Below, one piece after another: positions 44,380 through 53,094 of a stretch of 64,000 nt of DNA (the first letter of the stretch is position 1; every line of letters starts with the position of its first letter). The translations under genes and the position numbers were made by a program. The stretch is from Thermoanaerobaculum sp. (GTDB lineage: Bacteria > Acidobacteriota > Thermoanaerobaculia > Multivoradales > UBA5704). Under the pieces are notes generated by a model that saw only the letters and a program-made list of their open reading frames with translations, did no database searches and was not told the DNA's origin. The stretch spans positions 1 through 64,000 of the forward strand of contig JAJKHS010000022.1 in NCBI GenBank assembly GCA_021154885.1, given 5' to 3'.

Positions 44380-44802
44380 TCAGGCGTCGGCTGGAAGGAG
44401 ACGGAATGGACGCCCCTGTTGGCTCACGACGGCCCGGAAATGGCGGTGGTCGACGGTGAGGACCATAAGAGTTCTGAGGCGCTCGGCAGTAGCCATGACG
44501 GCGGTGTCGGCGAGCCCAAGCCCGAGATCCCGGTATTGAGAGATAATTTCTCGACAGCGTCCCAAATCCTCAACCGTGAAGGGTTCAAAAGTAAAAGCGC
44601 CCTCCTGGAGGCTCTTCAGGAAGTCCAACTCAGCCTGGACTCCGAGATTGGTAAGCAGCAGGTAATCGATCTCTGCAAGAATGGCGACCGGTATGATCAG
44701 CGGCCCCTGGTGGGAGTCCACCACCTTGCGAACGGCAGAGTGGTGCAGGTCGTCAGCGTCGAAGAGCGCATACACCGCGCCCGAGTCCACTACGAGGATC
44801 AT
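44380..44802 (-). CDS. vapC: PIN-domain toxin (VapC)
   Basis: The 140-residue protein has the VapC acidic residues: Asp in LVVDSGAVYALFD, Glu in ILAEIDYLLLT, Asp in LGLADTAVMATAE and Asp in TVDHRHF. PIN toxins are endoribonucleases. Its start overlaps the stop of the upstream antitoxin gene by four bases. It is convergent with the VWFA gene, six bases apart. Target RNA cannot be read from the sequence. Confidence 0.93.
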   Translation of the reverse strand: MILVVDSGAVYALFDADDLHHSAVRKVVDSHQGPLIIPVAILAEIDYLLLTNLGVQAELDFLKSLQEGAFTFEPFTVEDLGRCREIISQYRDLGLGLADTAVMATAERLRTLMVLTVDHRHFRAVVSQQGRPFRLLPADA

Positions 44803-45035
44803 TGGCGCTTACGCGCAGCCTCGAGAAGCAACTCCTCCGCCCGCTCCGAGACGTCAGAGCGACCGCTATGATAGGCACCTATCCCCGTGATTGCGGGGCG
44901 TGGCACCTTTGGAGTGAATGCCGCGAGGGCGTCCTGGACGATCTGTTCCGGGCTCGTCGCGCGGGCTCGGGCAAGCTCGCTCAAAGTCAGCGCTGTCTCC
45001 TCATCAAGGAAAAGAGTCGTCTTTACCATAGTCAA
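44799..45035 (-). CDS. vapB: RHH-type antitoxin (VapB)
   Basis: The 78-residue protein has a ribbon-helix-helix start, MVKTTLFLDEETALTLSELA, then RATSPEQIVQDALAAF and a C-terminal tail to bind the toxin. Two starts are possible: TTG at 45035, with GAGGGG at seven bases, or ATG at 45029, which has worse spacing. I used TTG. Its stop overlaps VapC. Autorepression of the pair is expected, but no palindrome was identified. Confidence 0.82.
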   Translation of the reverse strand: MTMVKTTLFLDEETALTLSELARARATSPEQIVQDALAAFTPKVPRPAITGIGAYHSGRSDVSERAEELLLEAARKRQ

Positions 45036-45047
45036 AATAGTACCCCT

Positions 45048-46148
45048 CTAGGACCCGTGGAGTCCATCACCCGGCTCGAACAACGCGGCCTGAACCTCGA
45101 TTTCCACCTCCTCCTCCTCTGACATCTCCCTCTCCCGCTCCTCCTCGGCGTGAGGCTCCACGAGGTCGAGCAGGGGCTCGGCCGGCCGCTCTTCCACGGG
45201 CGGCAGGTAGACGAAGCGGCCGAGGCCGCGGTGGAACTGCATGCCGGGAGCGGACTCGCGGGAGGCGCGGAGCTGGTTGATCTTCGAGTCCAGGTCGTCG
45301 ATGAAGTGGAGGGCCAGGGCCTCGGGGGTCATCGGCTCCACCGGCGAGGAGAACTCCTTCTTCCCCTGGTGGGAGAGGACCATGTGCTCGAGCAGCAGCC
45401 GCAGGTCCAGGGGGAAGCCCTCGATGGCGGCGCAGCGCTCGATGAGCAGGTCGCGGCCGATGACCACGTGGCCCACCAGGCGACCCTCGACCGTGTAGTC
45501 GTTGGCCGGCATGGCCCCCAGCTCGCGGAGCTTGCCGAGGTCGTGGAAGAGCACGCCCAGGAGCACCAGGTCGCGATCCAGGTCGCGGTAGTGGTCGCAG
45601 ACCCGGTCGCCCAGCTCGGCCATGGAGACCACGTGCTCCAGCAGGCCGCCACGGTAGGCGTGGTGCATGGACTTCGCCGCCGGGTGCTCGCGCAGGGCCT
45701 TGCCGTGGACGGCCAGGGTCTCGGCGGCGAGGCGGCGCAGCACCGGCCGCTCGACCCGCTCGGTGACGAGGCCTTCCAGTCGCCTCCAGAGATCATCGAT
45801 GTCCTCGCGGGTGGACGGAATGAGCTTCGATTCGTCGAAGCCGTAGGTGCGGTCGCCGTCGGTGGCCTCGCGGCAGTCGTCGATGCTGAGCTGGAGCTGA
45901 TCGCGGTAGTTCTTCACCGAGCCGCGGAAGGCCACGAACTGGTGGGGCTCGAAACGGGCGTTCAAGGCCGGGCTGTCCGCCCAGACCTTGGCGACCATGG
46001 AGCCGCTGGCGTCGGCCAGCTCCATGTCCAGAAAGCTCTTGCCGTTGCGGTCCTGCCGCTGCTCCTTCTTGGTGAGCAGGGCGAAGCCCTGGACGTTGTC
46101 GCCAGCCTCCCAGGTGCGGATCGGTGCGTTGCGCAGGATTTTCGGCAT
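45048..46148 (-). CDS. HD-domain 3'-5' exoribonuclease (YhaM-like)
   Basis: The 366-residue protein starts at ATG 46148 (MPKILRNAP); a longer frame from 46205 covers the divergent promoter. The N-terminal OB-fold (VQGFALLTKKEQRQDRNGKS, AKVWADSPALNARFEPHQFV) is followed by an HD domain with HAYRGGLLEHVVSMAELGDR and LGVLFHDLGKLRELG (His-Asp), then LLLEHMVLSHQGKKEFSSPV. OB plus HD is the layout of YhaM-family nucleases. The C-terminal acidic run (EEEEVEIEVQ) is unusual. It lies upstream of VapBC on the same strand. Confidence 0.87.
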   Translation of the reverse strand: MPKILRNAPIRTWEAGDNVQGFALLTKKEQRQDRNGKSFLDMELADASGSMVAKVWADSPALNARFEPHQFVAFRGSVKNYRDQLQLSIDDCREATDGDRTYGFDESKLIPSTREDIDDLWRRLEGLVTERVERPVLRRLAAETLAVHGKALREHPAAKSMHHAYRGGLLEHVVSMAELGDRVCDHYRDLDRDLVLLGVLFHDLGKLRELGAMPANDYTVEGRLVGHVVIGRDLLIERCAAIEGFPLDLRLLLEHMVLSHQGKKEFSSPVEPMTPEALALHFIDDLDSKINQLRASRESAPGMQFHRGLGRFVYLPPVEERPAEPLLDLVEPHAEEEREREMSEEEEVEIEVQAALFEPGDGLHGS

Positions 46149-46260
46149 ACGAGCGTGCCCCCATAGTAGTCTCTCCCCGGAGCCGTGCCAACCGGCCCCT
46201 TTCAACAGGGTGTCCGCTCAAGCTCTGAACGTGGCACCGGCCATGCAAAGAGGCAACGCC

Positions 46261-48819
46261 GTGAAACTTCGTACCGCGACCTTCTCTCTCGTCTTGCCCC
46301 TCGCTCTCTGCGCCTTCCTGGCCGCCGGCCCGCTCCGGGCCGAAGGTCTGGGGGACAACGATCCCACCCTCTGGCCCGAGCCGGAGCGCGCCTTCTTCCA
46401 GGATGGCCCCGGCCTGCTCCTCACCCCGGAGCAGCGCACCGAGCTGCTGGGCCTGAGCCCCGAGGCGCGGGCGCGCTGGATCGAGGAGTTCCTCGAGCGC
46501 GATCCGATCCCAGAGACGCCGAAGAACGAGCTGCGCGAGGCGATCTCGCGCCGCATGGCGCTCGCCACCGATCAGTTCCTCTCCCCTCAGGACGTGCGGG
46601 CGCAGATCCTGTTCCTGAACGGTCCTCCCAAGGACCGCACGGTGCTCGACTGCGCCATGGTGCTCAAGCCGCTGGAGATCTGGACCTACCCCGGGCCGAC
46701 CGGGACGGACGGCAAGCCCCAGGACCGCATGCTCGTGGTCTACAGCCCGGGCCCGCACAAGGCCTGGAAGCTGTGGCTCCCCAGCGACTCGAAGCGGGGG
46801 CTCTACACCCCCATCATGGAGTATTACCTGGAGCAGTGGGAAGAGCTGCCGTCGACGATGTCGGCCGTGCGCTTCGACCTCCAGAACTGCAAGGAGGCGA
46901 GGCACCTGGACGAGGCCACCGGCGTCCCCGGCCTGACCGGCGCGGTGGCGTCGAGGGGAAGACATCGCGTCCGTCCCAGGGACGCCTCCTCGTTCCTGGC
47001 CCCCCCCAAGGACCTCGCCCACTGGGCGCGGGCGGCGGCGGCCACCGAGCTGCCGAACCTCGCTCCGCACCTGAAGGTCGCCTCGGCCGAGATGCACTTC
47101 CCCGACCGCGATGGCCAGCGCATCGTCTCCCGCGCCCTGGTCTCCCTGCCGGCGGACGCGGGGTTCAAGCTCGCTCCCGAGAAGCCCGAGGTCCACCTGG
47201 TGGTAGAGGCGCTGGTGGAGCAGGACGGCACGCCGTTCGACGAGTTCCGCATGCGGTTCCAACTGCCCGCACCGAAGAGCGGGGAGCCGCTGGTCCTGGC
47301 CATCGACCGGCCGCTGCGCCCGAAGTCGAGCTTCATCATGCGCCTCAAGGTGAAGGACGAGCTGGGGGGCGGCGAAGCCTGGCTCTCGCGGGCCTTCCGG
47401 GTTCCCCAGGAGCCAACACCCGAGCCTCTCCCCGCCAGCGCCCAGGGGGGCCAGCTCGTGCCCGTCACCACGGCCTCCGGCAAGGACAGCCTCCTCCTCC
47501 TGCCCGCCACGGACGACATCGTGATGGGGCTGTGGCGGGCCTCGACCATCGTCACCGGCGAGCGCATCCAGAAGGTGGTCTTCCTGGTGGACGGCAAGAC
47601 CCAGCTCACCACCACCAAGGCACCCTACAGCGCCGAGCTGCGGCTGGAGAAATATCCCACCGAGCAGACGGTGCGCGCCGAAGGCTACGATGCGGAAGGC
47701 AAGCTGGTGGCCTCGGACGAGGTGATCATCAACCAGCCCAAGGGCGCCTTCAACGTGCGCGTCGTCTCGCCGGGCAAGGGGACCCGGGTGACGGGCAAGA
47801 CCACCCGGGCGCGGGCCGAGGTGGTGATCCCCGACGGCCGCAAGGTCAAGTCGATCGATTTCCAGATCAACGACAAGACCGTGGGCTCGCTCGCCAAGCC
47901 ACCCTGGGAGCTGGACGTGCCGGTGCCGGATGGCGACCTCGTCTACCTGACCGTCCAGGCCGTCCTCGACGACGGCTCCAAGGCCGAGGCCGTGCGCTAT
48001 CTGCGGGCACCGGCGAACATGTCGCAGGTGGACGTCAACCTCGTCGAGATGTACGTGGCGGCGACCGACCACTCGGGCAACCTGGTGCGCGACCTCAAAC
48101 AGGAGGATTTCGAGGTCCTGGAGGCGGGCAAGCCGCAGGAGATCGCCAAGTTCGAGCTGGTGCAGAACCTGCCGCTCACCATCGGCATCCTCGTCGACAC
48201 CTCGGGCTCCATGGCGGGCTCCCTGGTGGAGGCGGAGAAGGCGGCCGCCGGCTTCCTCCAGAGCGTCATGACCCCCAGGGACAAGGCCTTCCTGGTGAGC
48301 TTCGCCCTGCGGTCGCGCCTCGACATGCCTCCCACCGACGACGTCGGCGCCATGGTGCAGGCCATCGAGGGGCTGCAGGCCGTGGGGGACACGGCGCTCC
48401 ATGACGCCCTGGTGCACAGCCTCTACTACTTCCGCGGCGTGCAGGGGCAGCGGGCGATGGTGCTGCTGTCCGACGGCGACGACAACTCGAGCTACATCTC
48501 CTTCAAGGACGCCATGGAGTACGCGTCGCACAGCGGTGTCGCCGTCTACGCCATCGGCCTCAACCTCTCGGTTTTCGACCAGGGCATCAAGTCGAAGCTC
48601 AACGAGCTGGCCGCTTCCACGGGCGGCCGGGCCTTCTGGACCAACAACTCCACCGAGCTGCCGGCCATCTACAAGCAGATCGAGATCGAGCTGCGCAGCC
48701 GTTACCTGGTGGCCTACAACTCGACCAACACCGACGCCCAACCCGGCTTCCGCCCGGTGGAGGTGAAAGTCAAAAGGAGCGGTATCAAGGCCCGGGCGGC
48801 GCGCGGGTACTACCCGTGA
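46261..48819 (+). CDS. GWxTD- and VWFA-domain secreted protein 1
   Basis: The 852-residue protein starts at GTG 46261 with AGAGG at eight bases; an ATG at 46243 is possible. A signal peptide (ATFSLVLPLALCAFLAAGPL) precedes a region with DNDPTLWPEPERAFF and ILFLNGPPKDRTVLDCAMVL, which resembles GWxTD domains. Beta-sandwich repeats follow, then the VWFA domain: LTIGILVDTSGSMAGSLVEA has a complete DxSxS metal site, with TGGRAFWTNNSTELPAIY near the end. The paralogue at 49011 is similar throughout. Probably a periplasmic or surface adhesion protein. Confidence 0.88.
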   Translation: MKLRTATFSLVLPLALCAFLAAGPLRAEGLGDNDPTLWPEPERAFFQDGPGLLLTPEQRTELLGLSPEARARWIEEFLERDPIPETPKNELREAISRRMALATDQFLSPQDVRAQILFLNGPPKDRTVLDCAMVLKPLEIWTYPGPTGTDGKPQDRMLVVYSPGPHKAWKLWLPSDSKRGLYTPIMEYYLEQWEELPSTMSAVRFDLQNCKEARHLDEATGVPGLTGAVASRGRHRVRPRDASSFLAPPKDLAHWARAAAATELPNLAPHLKVASAEMHFPDRDGQRIVSRALVSLPADAGFKLAPEKPEVHLVVEALVEQDGTPFDEFRMRFQLPAPKSGEPLVLAIDRPLRPKSSFIMRLKVKDELGGGEAWLSRAFRVPQEPTPEPLPASAQGGQLVPVTTASGKDSLLLLPATDDIVMGLWRASTIVTGERIQKVVFLVDGKTQLTTTKAPYSAELRLEKYPTEQTVRAEGYDAEGKLVASDEVIINQPKGAFNVRVVSPGKGTRVTGKTTRARAEVVIPDGRKVKSIDFQINDKTVGSLAKPPWELDVPVPDGDLVYLTVQAVLDDGSKAEAVRYLRAPANMSQVDVNLVEMYVAATDHSGNLVRDLKQEDFEVLEAGKPQEIAKFELVQNLPLTIGILVDTSGSMAGSLVEAEKAAAGFLQSVMTPRDKAFLVSFALRSRLDMPPTDDVGAMVQAIEGLQAVGDTALHDALVHSLYYFRGVQGQRAMVLLSDGDDNSSYISFKDAMEYASHSGVAVYAIGLNLSVFDQGIKSKLNELAASTGGRAFWTNNSTELPAIYKQIEIELRSRYLVAYNSTNTDAQPGFRPVEVKVKRSGIKARAARGYYP

Positions 48820-48873
48820 GACCTCGGCCGATCCCGGCGGAATTCCATCTCCGGCGGTCTCCCCGCCGCCGGG

Positions 48874-49017
48874 CCCTCACCCCTGTCCCCTCTCCCGCCC
48901 CCTCCCACCCCCCTCACCGGGAGAGGGGAACCCGGTTGGAGCCGTCTTGCTGTTCTCCCTCTTCTCCCGGTGAGGGGGGTGGGAGGGGGCGGGAGAAGAG
49001 GGCCGGGGTGATGAGGG
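48874..49017. repeat. Long inverted repeat covering a gene start
   Basis: A left arm of about 55 bases (CCCTCACCCCTGTCCCCTCT..., CTCCCGCCCCCTCCC..., CTCACCGGGAGAGGGG) faces a right arm that is nearly its complement (CTTCTCCCGGTGAGGG..., GGGCGGGAGAAGAGGGCCGG, GGTGATGAGGG). The loop is about 28 bases. The right arm ends inside the start codon region of the next gene. A shorter relative lies at 20271-20334. Confidence 0.8.
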
Positions 49018-51575
49018 TCTTGGGTGGGGGCGTTCTGTGGCTCCTTGCCCTCCTCGCCCTCCCCGTCTTCGCCCAGACGCCGGCACCCGCTGCCGACGCC
49101 GACCCCGCCCTCTGGCCCGAGGCGCAGCGGGCCTTTTTGCAGGACGGCCCCGGCCTGCTGCTGACCCTGGATCAGCGGGAGACCCTCCTCTCTCTCGACG
49201 CGGCGGGGCGCGAGGCGTTCATCGGGGAATTCCTCGGCCGCGATCCGAAGCTCCTGGAGGGGATCGCGCGCCGCCGGCGGCTGGTGGCCGGCGAGCCACA
49301 GTCTCTCCTGCCGCAGGACGCCCGGGCCCAGCTCCTCTTCCTGCGCGGCCGGCCCGCCGAGCGGCTGGTGCTGGACTGCGCGGCCATCTTCAAACCGCTG
49401 GAGGTCTGGTCCTACCCGGCGGACGACGGCACGAAGAAGGACCTGGTGCTCTACCGGCCGTCCAGCGGCGAGCCTTTCGTCCTCTGGCTCCCCATCGACG
49501 CCAAGCGCGCCCTCTATATCGGCGAGGCGCAGTACTGGCTCGATCAGGCGGAGGCGTCGTCGGGGGTGCGGCGGATCGACCGCTTCTTCTGCCCCGACTC
49601 CAAGCGCGTGGACCAGGTCACGGGCATGGACGGCATCCAGCGCAAGCAGACAGCCGGGACGGGGCTCTCCCGTTGGGACCTGCGGGGGCGGAGCGAGGAG
49701 ACGATGCAGGACTTCCGCTGGGCCCGGCCGCGGGAGCGGGCCGCCTTCCTGGCCGCCCCGGCCGACCTCGCCGCCTGGGCCCGCGCCGCGGCGGCCACGA
49801 CCCTCCCCCCGGAGCCGGCGCGGCTGCGGACCGGGGACGTGGCGGTGGACTTTCCGAGCTGGCAGGGCCAGCGCCTGACGACGCGGGTGCTGGTCCCGCT
49901 CCCCTCCCCGGAGGGGATGACGATCACGCAGGTCGACGGCAAGCCACGGGTGCGGCTGACGGTGGACGGCGTGCTCGACGCGGGCGGCGCGCCTTTCGAG
50001 ACCTTCCGCCTGCGCTACCAGGTGCCACCCCCGACTGACGGAGCTCCCACGATGCTGCTGCTGGAGCGGGCCCTGCGTCCGGGCCAGAGCTTCGTGCTGC
50101 GGCTGCGCCTGCGGGACGAGACCAGCGGCGCCGTGGCCACCATGGCCCGCGGCTTCCGCGTCCCGCCGCGGCTGACGACGCTCCTGCCGGCCGCGGCCAC
50201 CGCCGCCGCGGTGGGAGGCGAGATAGTGCGCACCGGCGTCGTCGGCCAAGACACCCTCCTCCTTCTGCCACCGCCCGCCGAAGTGGTGCTCGGCACCTGG
50301 GAGGCCCAGACGGTGGTGACGGGGGACCGCATCGCCAAGGTGGTCTTCCTGGTGGACGGCCAGCCCCAGCTCTCCCGCACGCGGGCGCCCTATGCCGCCG
50401 ACCTGCGCCTCGCCACCTTCCCCCGCGAGCAGGTGGTGCGCGCCGAGGGCTACGACGCCAGTGGCGCGCTGGTGGCCTGGGACCAGGTGGTGCTCAACCA
50501 GGCGCGGGGCGGTTTCCGAGTGCTGATCACCGATCCTCGCCGGGGGACCCGCGCCACGGGCAAGGTCCTGGCCCATGCCGAAGTGGTGGTGCCGGAGGAC
50601 CACAAGATCGCCGAGGTGGAGTTCCGCGTCAACGACCGCAAGATCGCCTCCCTCTCGCAAGCCCCCTGGCAGACCGAGGTGCAGGTCCCCGCCGAGGATC
50701 TGGCCTGGATCTCGGTGGTGGCCGTCCTCGACGACGGCACCCGGGCTGAGGACGTGCGCTTCCTGCGGGCGCCGGCCAACCTGAGCGAGGTGGAAGTCGA
50801 TCTGGTGGAGCTCTACGCCACGGTCCTCGACGGCGCCGGGCATCCGGTGCAGGGGCTGCCGGCCACGGACTTCGAGGTGCGCGAAGGCGGCCGGCCGCAG
50901 AAGCTCTCCCGCTTCGAGCAGGTGGGGAACCTCCCCCTGTCGCTGGGGATCGTCATCGACACCTCGTTCTCCATGGCCTCGTCGCTGCACGAGGCGCAGC
51001 GGGCCGCCACCGGCTTCATCAAGCACCTGGTGACGCCGCGCGACCGTTGCTTCACCCTCTCGTTCTCCTCCCGGCCGGTGCTGCTCATGCCGCCGGTGGA
51101 CGACGCCGAGGCCGCCGCCCTGTCGCTCGAGGGGATCACGGCCTACGGCCGCACGGCGCTCTACGATGCCGTCCTCGCCAGCCTCTACTACTTCCGGGCT
51201 CAGCACGGCCAGCGCGCCCTGGTGATCCTGACCGACGGCGCCGACACCTTCAGCCACTCCACCTGGGAGGACGCCCTGGGGTACGCCCGCCGCAGCGGCG
51301 TCGCCCTCTACACCATCGGCCTCGGCCTGAAGCAGCACGAGCGCGGCCCGAAGGCCAAGCTCATCGAGCTGGCCGAGTCCACGGGCGGCCGGGCCTTCTT
51401 CATCGACCGGGCGGAGGACCTCGCCAGCGCCTATGGCCAGATCGAGGCCGAGCTGCGCAGCCGCTACTACCTCGCCTACCAGTCCGACCGGCCGGCGGAC
51501 AAGGACGGCTTCCGGGAGATCGAGGTGCGGACGAAGAAGGGCAGGGCGCGGGTGTCGCGGGGGGTGTATCCCTGA
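49011..51575 (+). CDS. GWxTD- and VWFA-domain secreted protein 2
   Basis: The 854-residue paralogue of the 46261 protein starts at ATG 49011, which lies in the right arm of an inverted repeat; GAGGGCCGGGG acts as the ribosome site. The signal peptide is GGVLWLLALLALPVFAQTP. The GWxTD-like region includes ADPALWPEAQRAFLQDGPGL and LLFLRGRPAERLVLDCAAIF, and the VWFA domain begins LSLGIVIDTSFSMASSLHEA, keeping the DxSxS site. The C-terminus ends SRYYLAYQSDRPADKDG. An alternative upstream start at 48816 would read through the repeat. Confidence 0.87.
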   Translation: MRVLGGGVLWLLALLALPVFAQTPAPAADADPALWPEAQRAFLQDGPGLLLTLDQRETLLSLDAAGREAFIGEFLGRDPKLLEGIARRRRLVAGEPQSLLPQDARAQLLFLRGRPAERLVLDCAAIFKPLEVWSYPADDGTKKDLVLYRPSSGEPFVLWLPIDAKRALYIGEAQYWLDQAEASSGVRRIDRFFCPDSKRVDQVTGMDGIQRKQTAGTGLSRWDLRGRSEETMQDFRWARPRERAAFLAAPADLAAWARAAAATTLPPEPARLRTGDVAVDFPSWQGQRLTTRVLVPLPSPEGMTITQVDGKPRVRLTVDGVLDAGGAPFETFRLRYQVPPPTDGAPTMLLLERALRPGQSFVLRLRLRDETSGAVATMARGFRVPPRLTTLLPAAATAAAVGGEIVRTGVVGQDTLLLLPPPAEVVLGTWEAQTVVTGDRIAKVVFLVDGQPQLSRTRAPYAADLRLATFPREQVVRAEGYDASGALVAWDQVVLNQARGGFRVLITDPRRGTRATGKVLAHAEVVVPEDHKIAEVEFRVNDRKIASLSQAPWQTEVQVPAEDLAWISVVAVLDDGTRAEDVRFLRAPANLSEVEVDLVELYATVLDGAGHPVQGLPATDFEVREGGRPQKLSRFEQVGNLPLSLGIVIDTSFSMASSLHEAQRAATGFIKHLVTPRDRCFTLSFSSRPVLLMPPVDDAEAAALSLEGITAYGRTALYDAVLASLYYFRAQHGQRALVILTDGADTFSHSTWEDALGYARRSGVALYTIGLGLKQHERGPKAKLIELAESTGGRAFFIDRAEDLASAYGQIEAELRSRYYLAYQSDRPADKDGFREIEVRTKKGRARVSRGVYP

Positions 51576-51603
51576 GGCTTGGCCTGCGCGCCAGAAGGCC
51601 GAA

Positions 51604-51700
51604 GACAGGGACGGCAGGGACACCAGGGACGCCAGGGACAGGCAGACTCGAGGCTGGAGCTTTGTCCCTGACGTCCTTGCAGTCCCTGCTGTCCCTGCTC
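51604..51700. repeat. 9-bp repeat array forming an inverted repeat
   Basis: Four GAC-rich units (GACGGCAGG, GACACCAGG, GACGCCAGG, GACAGGCAG) are followed after about 20 bases by four GTC-rich units (GTCCCTGAC, GTCCTTGCA, GTCCCTGCT, GTCCCTGCT). They can fold as a long hairpin and belong to the same family as 5634-5764. The array lies between the VWFA gene and the rhomboid gene. Confidence 0.72.
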
Positions 51701-51765
51701 TCCTCCACCAACCCTGCCTGCGGCCTGGCGAGACGCCCTCCCCCGATTCACGATACGATGTTCCT

Positions 51766-52362
51766 ATGCCCCTCGGAGCCCGGACCCCTGTCACCACGTT
51801 CCTGCTGGTGGCGATCACCGCCGTCTTTTTGCTGGAGACCCTGCGCGGCGGCTCGAACGATCCACGGGTGCTCCTCGCCCTGGGGGCGGACTACCCGCCG
51901 CTCGTCCAGCAGGGCCAGTACTGGCGACTGGTGACCAGCATGTTCCTGCACATCGGCGTGCTCCACCTGCTGGTCAACGGCTGGGCCCTCTACCAGCTCG
52001 GCGGCCTGTTCGAGCTCCTCCTGGGCTCCGGCCGGCTCCTGCTGGTCTACTTTGTGAGCGGCATCGTGGGGTCGATCGCCAGCAACCTCTTCACCCGCTC
52101 CCTCTCGGCCGGCGCCTCGGGAGCCATCTTCGGCGTCATGGGCGCCCTCATCGCCTTCCTGATGAAGCGGCGGGGAATGTTGACTCCCCAGGCCAAGTCG
52201 CTTCTGATGCAGCTCCTCCTCTGGGCCGGGATCAACGTCTTCCTGGGCTCCACGACTCCGGGCATCGACAATGCCGCCCACCTGGGGGGCTGTGCCGCGG
52301 GGCTCGTCATCGGCTTCTTCCTCAACGAGCGCCCGCGGTACGAGCCCGCGCCGGGATTGTGA
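51766..52362 (+). CDS. Rhomboid-family intramembrane serine protease
   Basis: The 198-residue protein starts at ATG 51766. It has six membrane segments and the rhomboid motifs: WRLVTSMFLHIGVLHLLVNG (HxxxxHxxxN), the catalytic Ser in LSAGASGAIFGVMGALIA and the catalytic His in DNAAHLGGCAAGLVIGFFL. Rhomboids cleave membrane-spanning helices within the bilayer. The length fits short bacterial GlpG-like enzymes. No substrate gene is obvious nearby. Confidence 0.92.
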   Translation: MPLGARTPVTTFLLVAITAVFLLETLRGGSNDPRVLLALGADYPPLVQQGQYWRLVTSMFLHIGVLHLLVNGWALYQLGGLFELLLGSGRLLLVYFVSGIVGSIASNLFTRSLSAGASGAIFGVMGALIAFLMKRRGMLTPQAKSLLMQLLLWAGINVFLGSTTPGIDNAAHLGGCAAGLVIGFFLNERPRYEPAPGL

Positions 52363-52517
52363 CGGCCCGCCGTAACGTTTTGCTACAATAGGGCGTCCGG
52401 GCCAGGCTGTCGCCTGTCGCCCGCTCCACCCGCACAAACTCGAACCGGGTCCTGGATTCCGCCCCATGGCGGCCGTGCGAGACCGCACGAGCCCCGCGAC
52501 CCTGGAGGATCGCCGCA

Positions 52518-53069
52518 ATGGCAGCACGCAGAATGATGAACCGCCTCTACTACTTCACCATCGAGGACGAGAGCATCCTCGCGGAGGCGTTTGCCCAATT
52601 GGACAAGGAGGTCTACGCCATCTCCTACAAGGTCAGCGGGACGGAGGACGTCTTCGTCACCACCAGCGAGACCAAGGACGCGATGGACCGCAACGACATC
52701 CCCTACAACCTCCTCGCCGAGGAGGATGGCGCCAGGATCTCCGTCTACCACTCGCCCCTCTCGCGCGAGGAGCTGGCGGACTACGAGGACGCCATCAAGG
52801 CCCTGGCCCTGGCCTACCGCGCCATCGCGGTCGCCTGCGTGGGGGTCAACGGCGAAGCCAACCTCGGCTTCGACCTCTCGGGAGGCGGCTCCAAGCCCTA
52901 CACCTACTTCACCGCTCCCGCCGGCCACACCTTCATCTGGCGCCTGTTCCGGGAGCGCGAGGAGGCGGTGGAATTCCTCAGCCGGCTGACGGCCGGCGAG
53001 AAGAAGGCGGTCGAGTGGGCGGAGTCGATTCCCCTCAATTCGACCAGAGAGCTGAAGTCGTATCATTGA
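52518..53069 (+). CDS. Conserved-looking hypothetical protein
   Basis: The 183-residue protein starts at ATG 52518 after GGAGG. It is mixed alpha/beta (RLYYFTIEDESILAEAFAQL, DVFVTTSETKDAMDRNDIPY, then a C-terminal IWRLFREREEAVEFL) and has no signal peptide or membrane segment. No known domain is recognised. The following XseA frame begins about 25 bases later or even overlaps, so the gene probably belongs to the XseA/XseB operon. The function may be linked to nucleic acid processing, but only by position. Confidence 0.7.
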   Translation: MAARRMMNRLYYFTIEDESILAEAFAQLDKEVYAISYKVSGTEDVFVTTSETKDAMDRNDIPYNLLAEEDGARISVYHSPLSREELADYEDAIKALALAYRAIAVACVGVNGEANLGFDLSGGGSKPYTYFTAPAGHTFIWRLFREREEAVEFLSRLTAGEKKAVEWAESIPLNSTRELKSYH

Positions 53070-53094
53070 GCGCCGGAGCGCCCGGGAGACCCGC

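Noticed and set aside
45793-48741. 982-residue minus-strand frame opposite the first GWxTD-VWFA gene
   Set aside because: It is an antisense shadow rich in His/Arg/Gly; the sense strand has a signal peptide and a complete VWFA domain.
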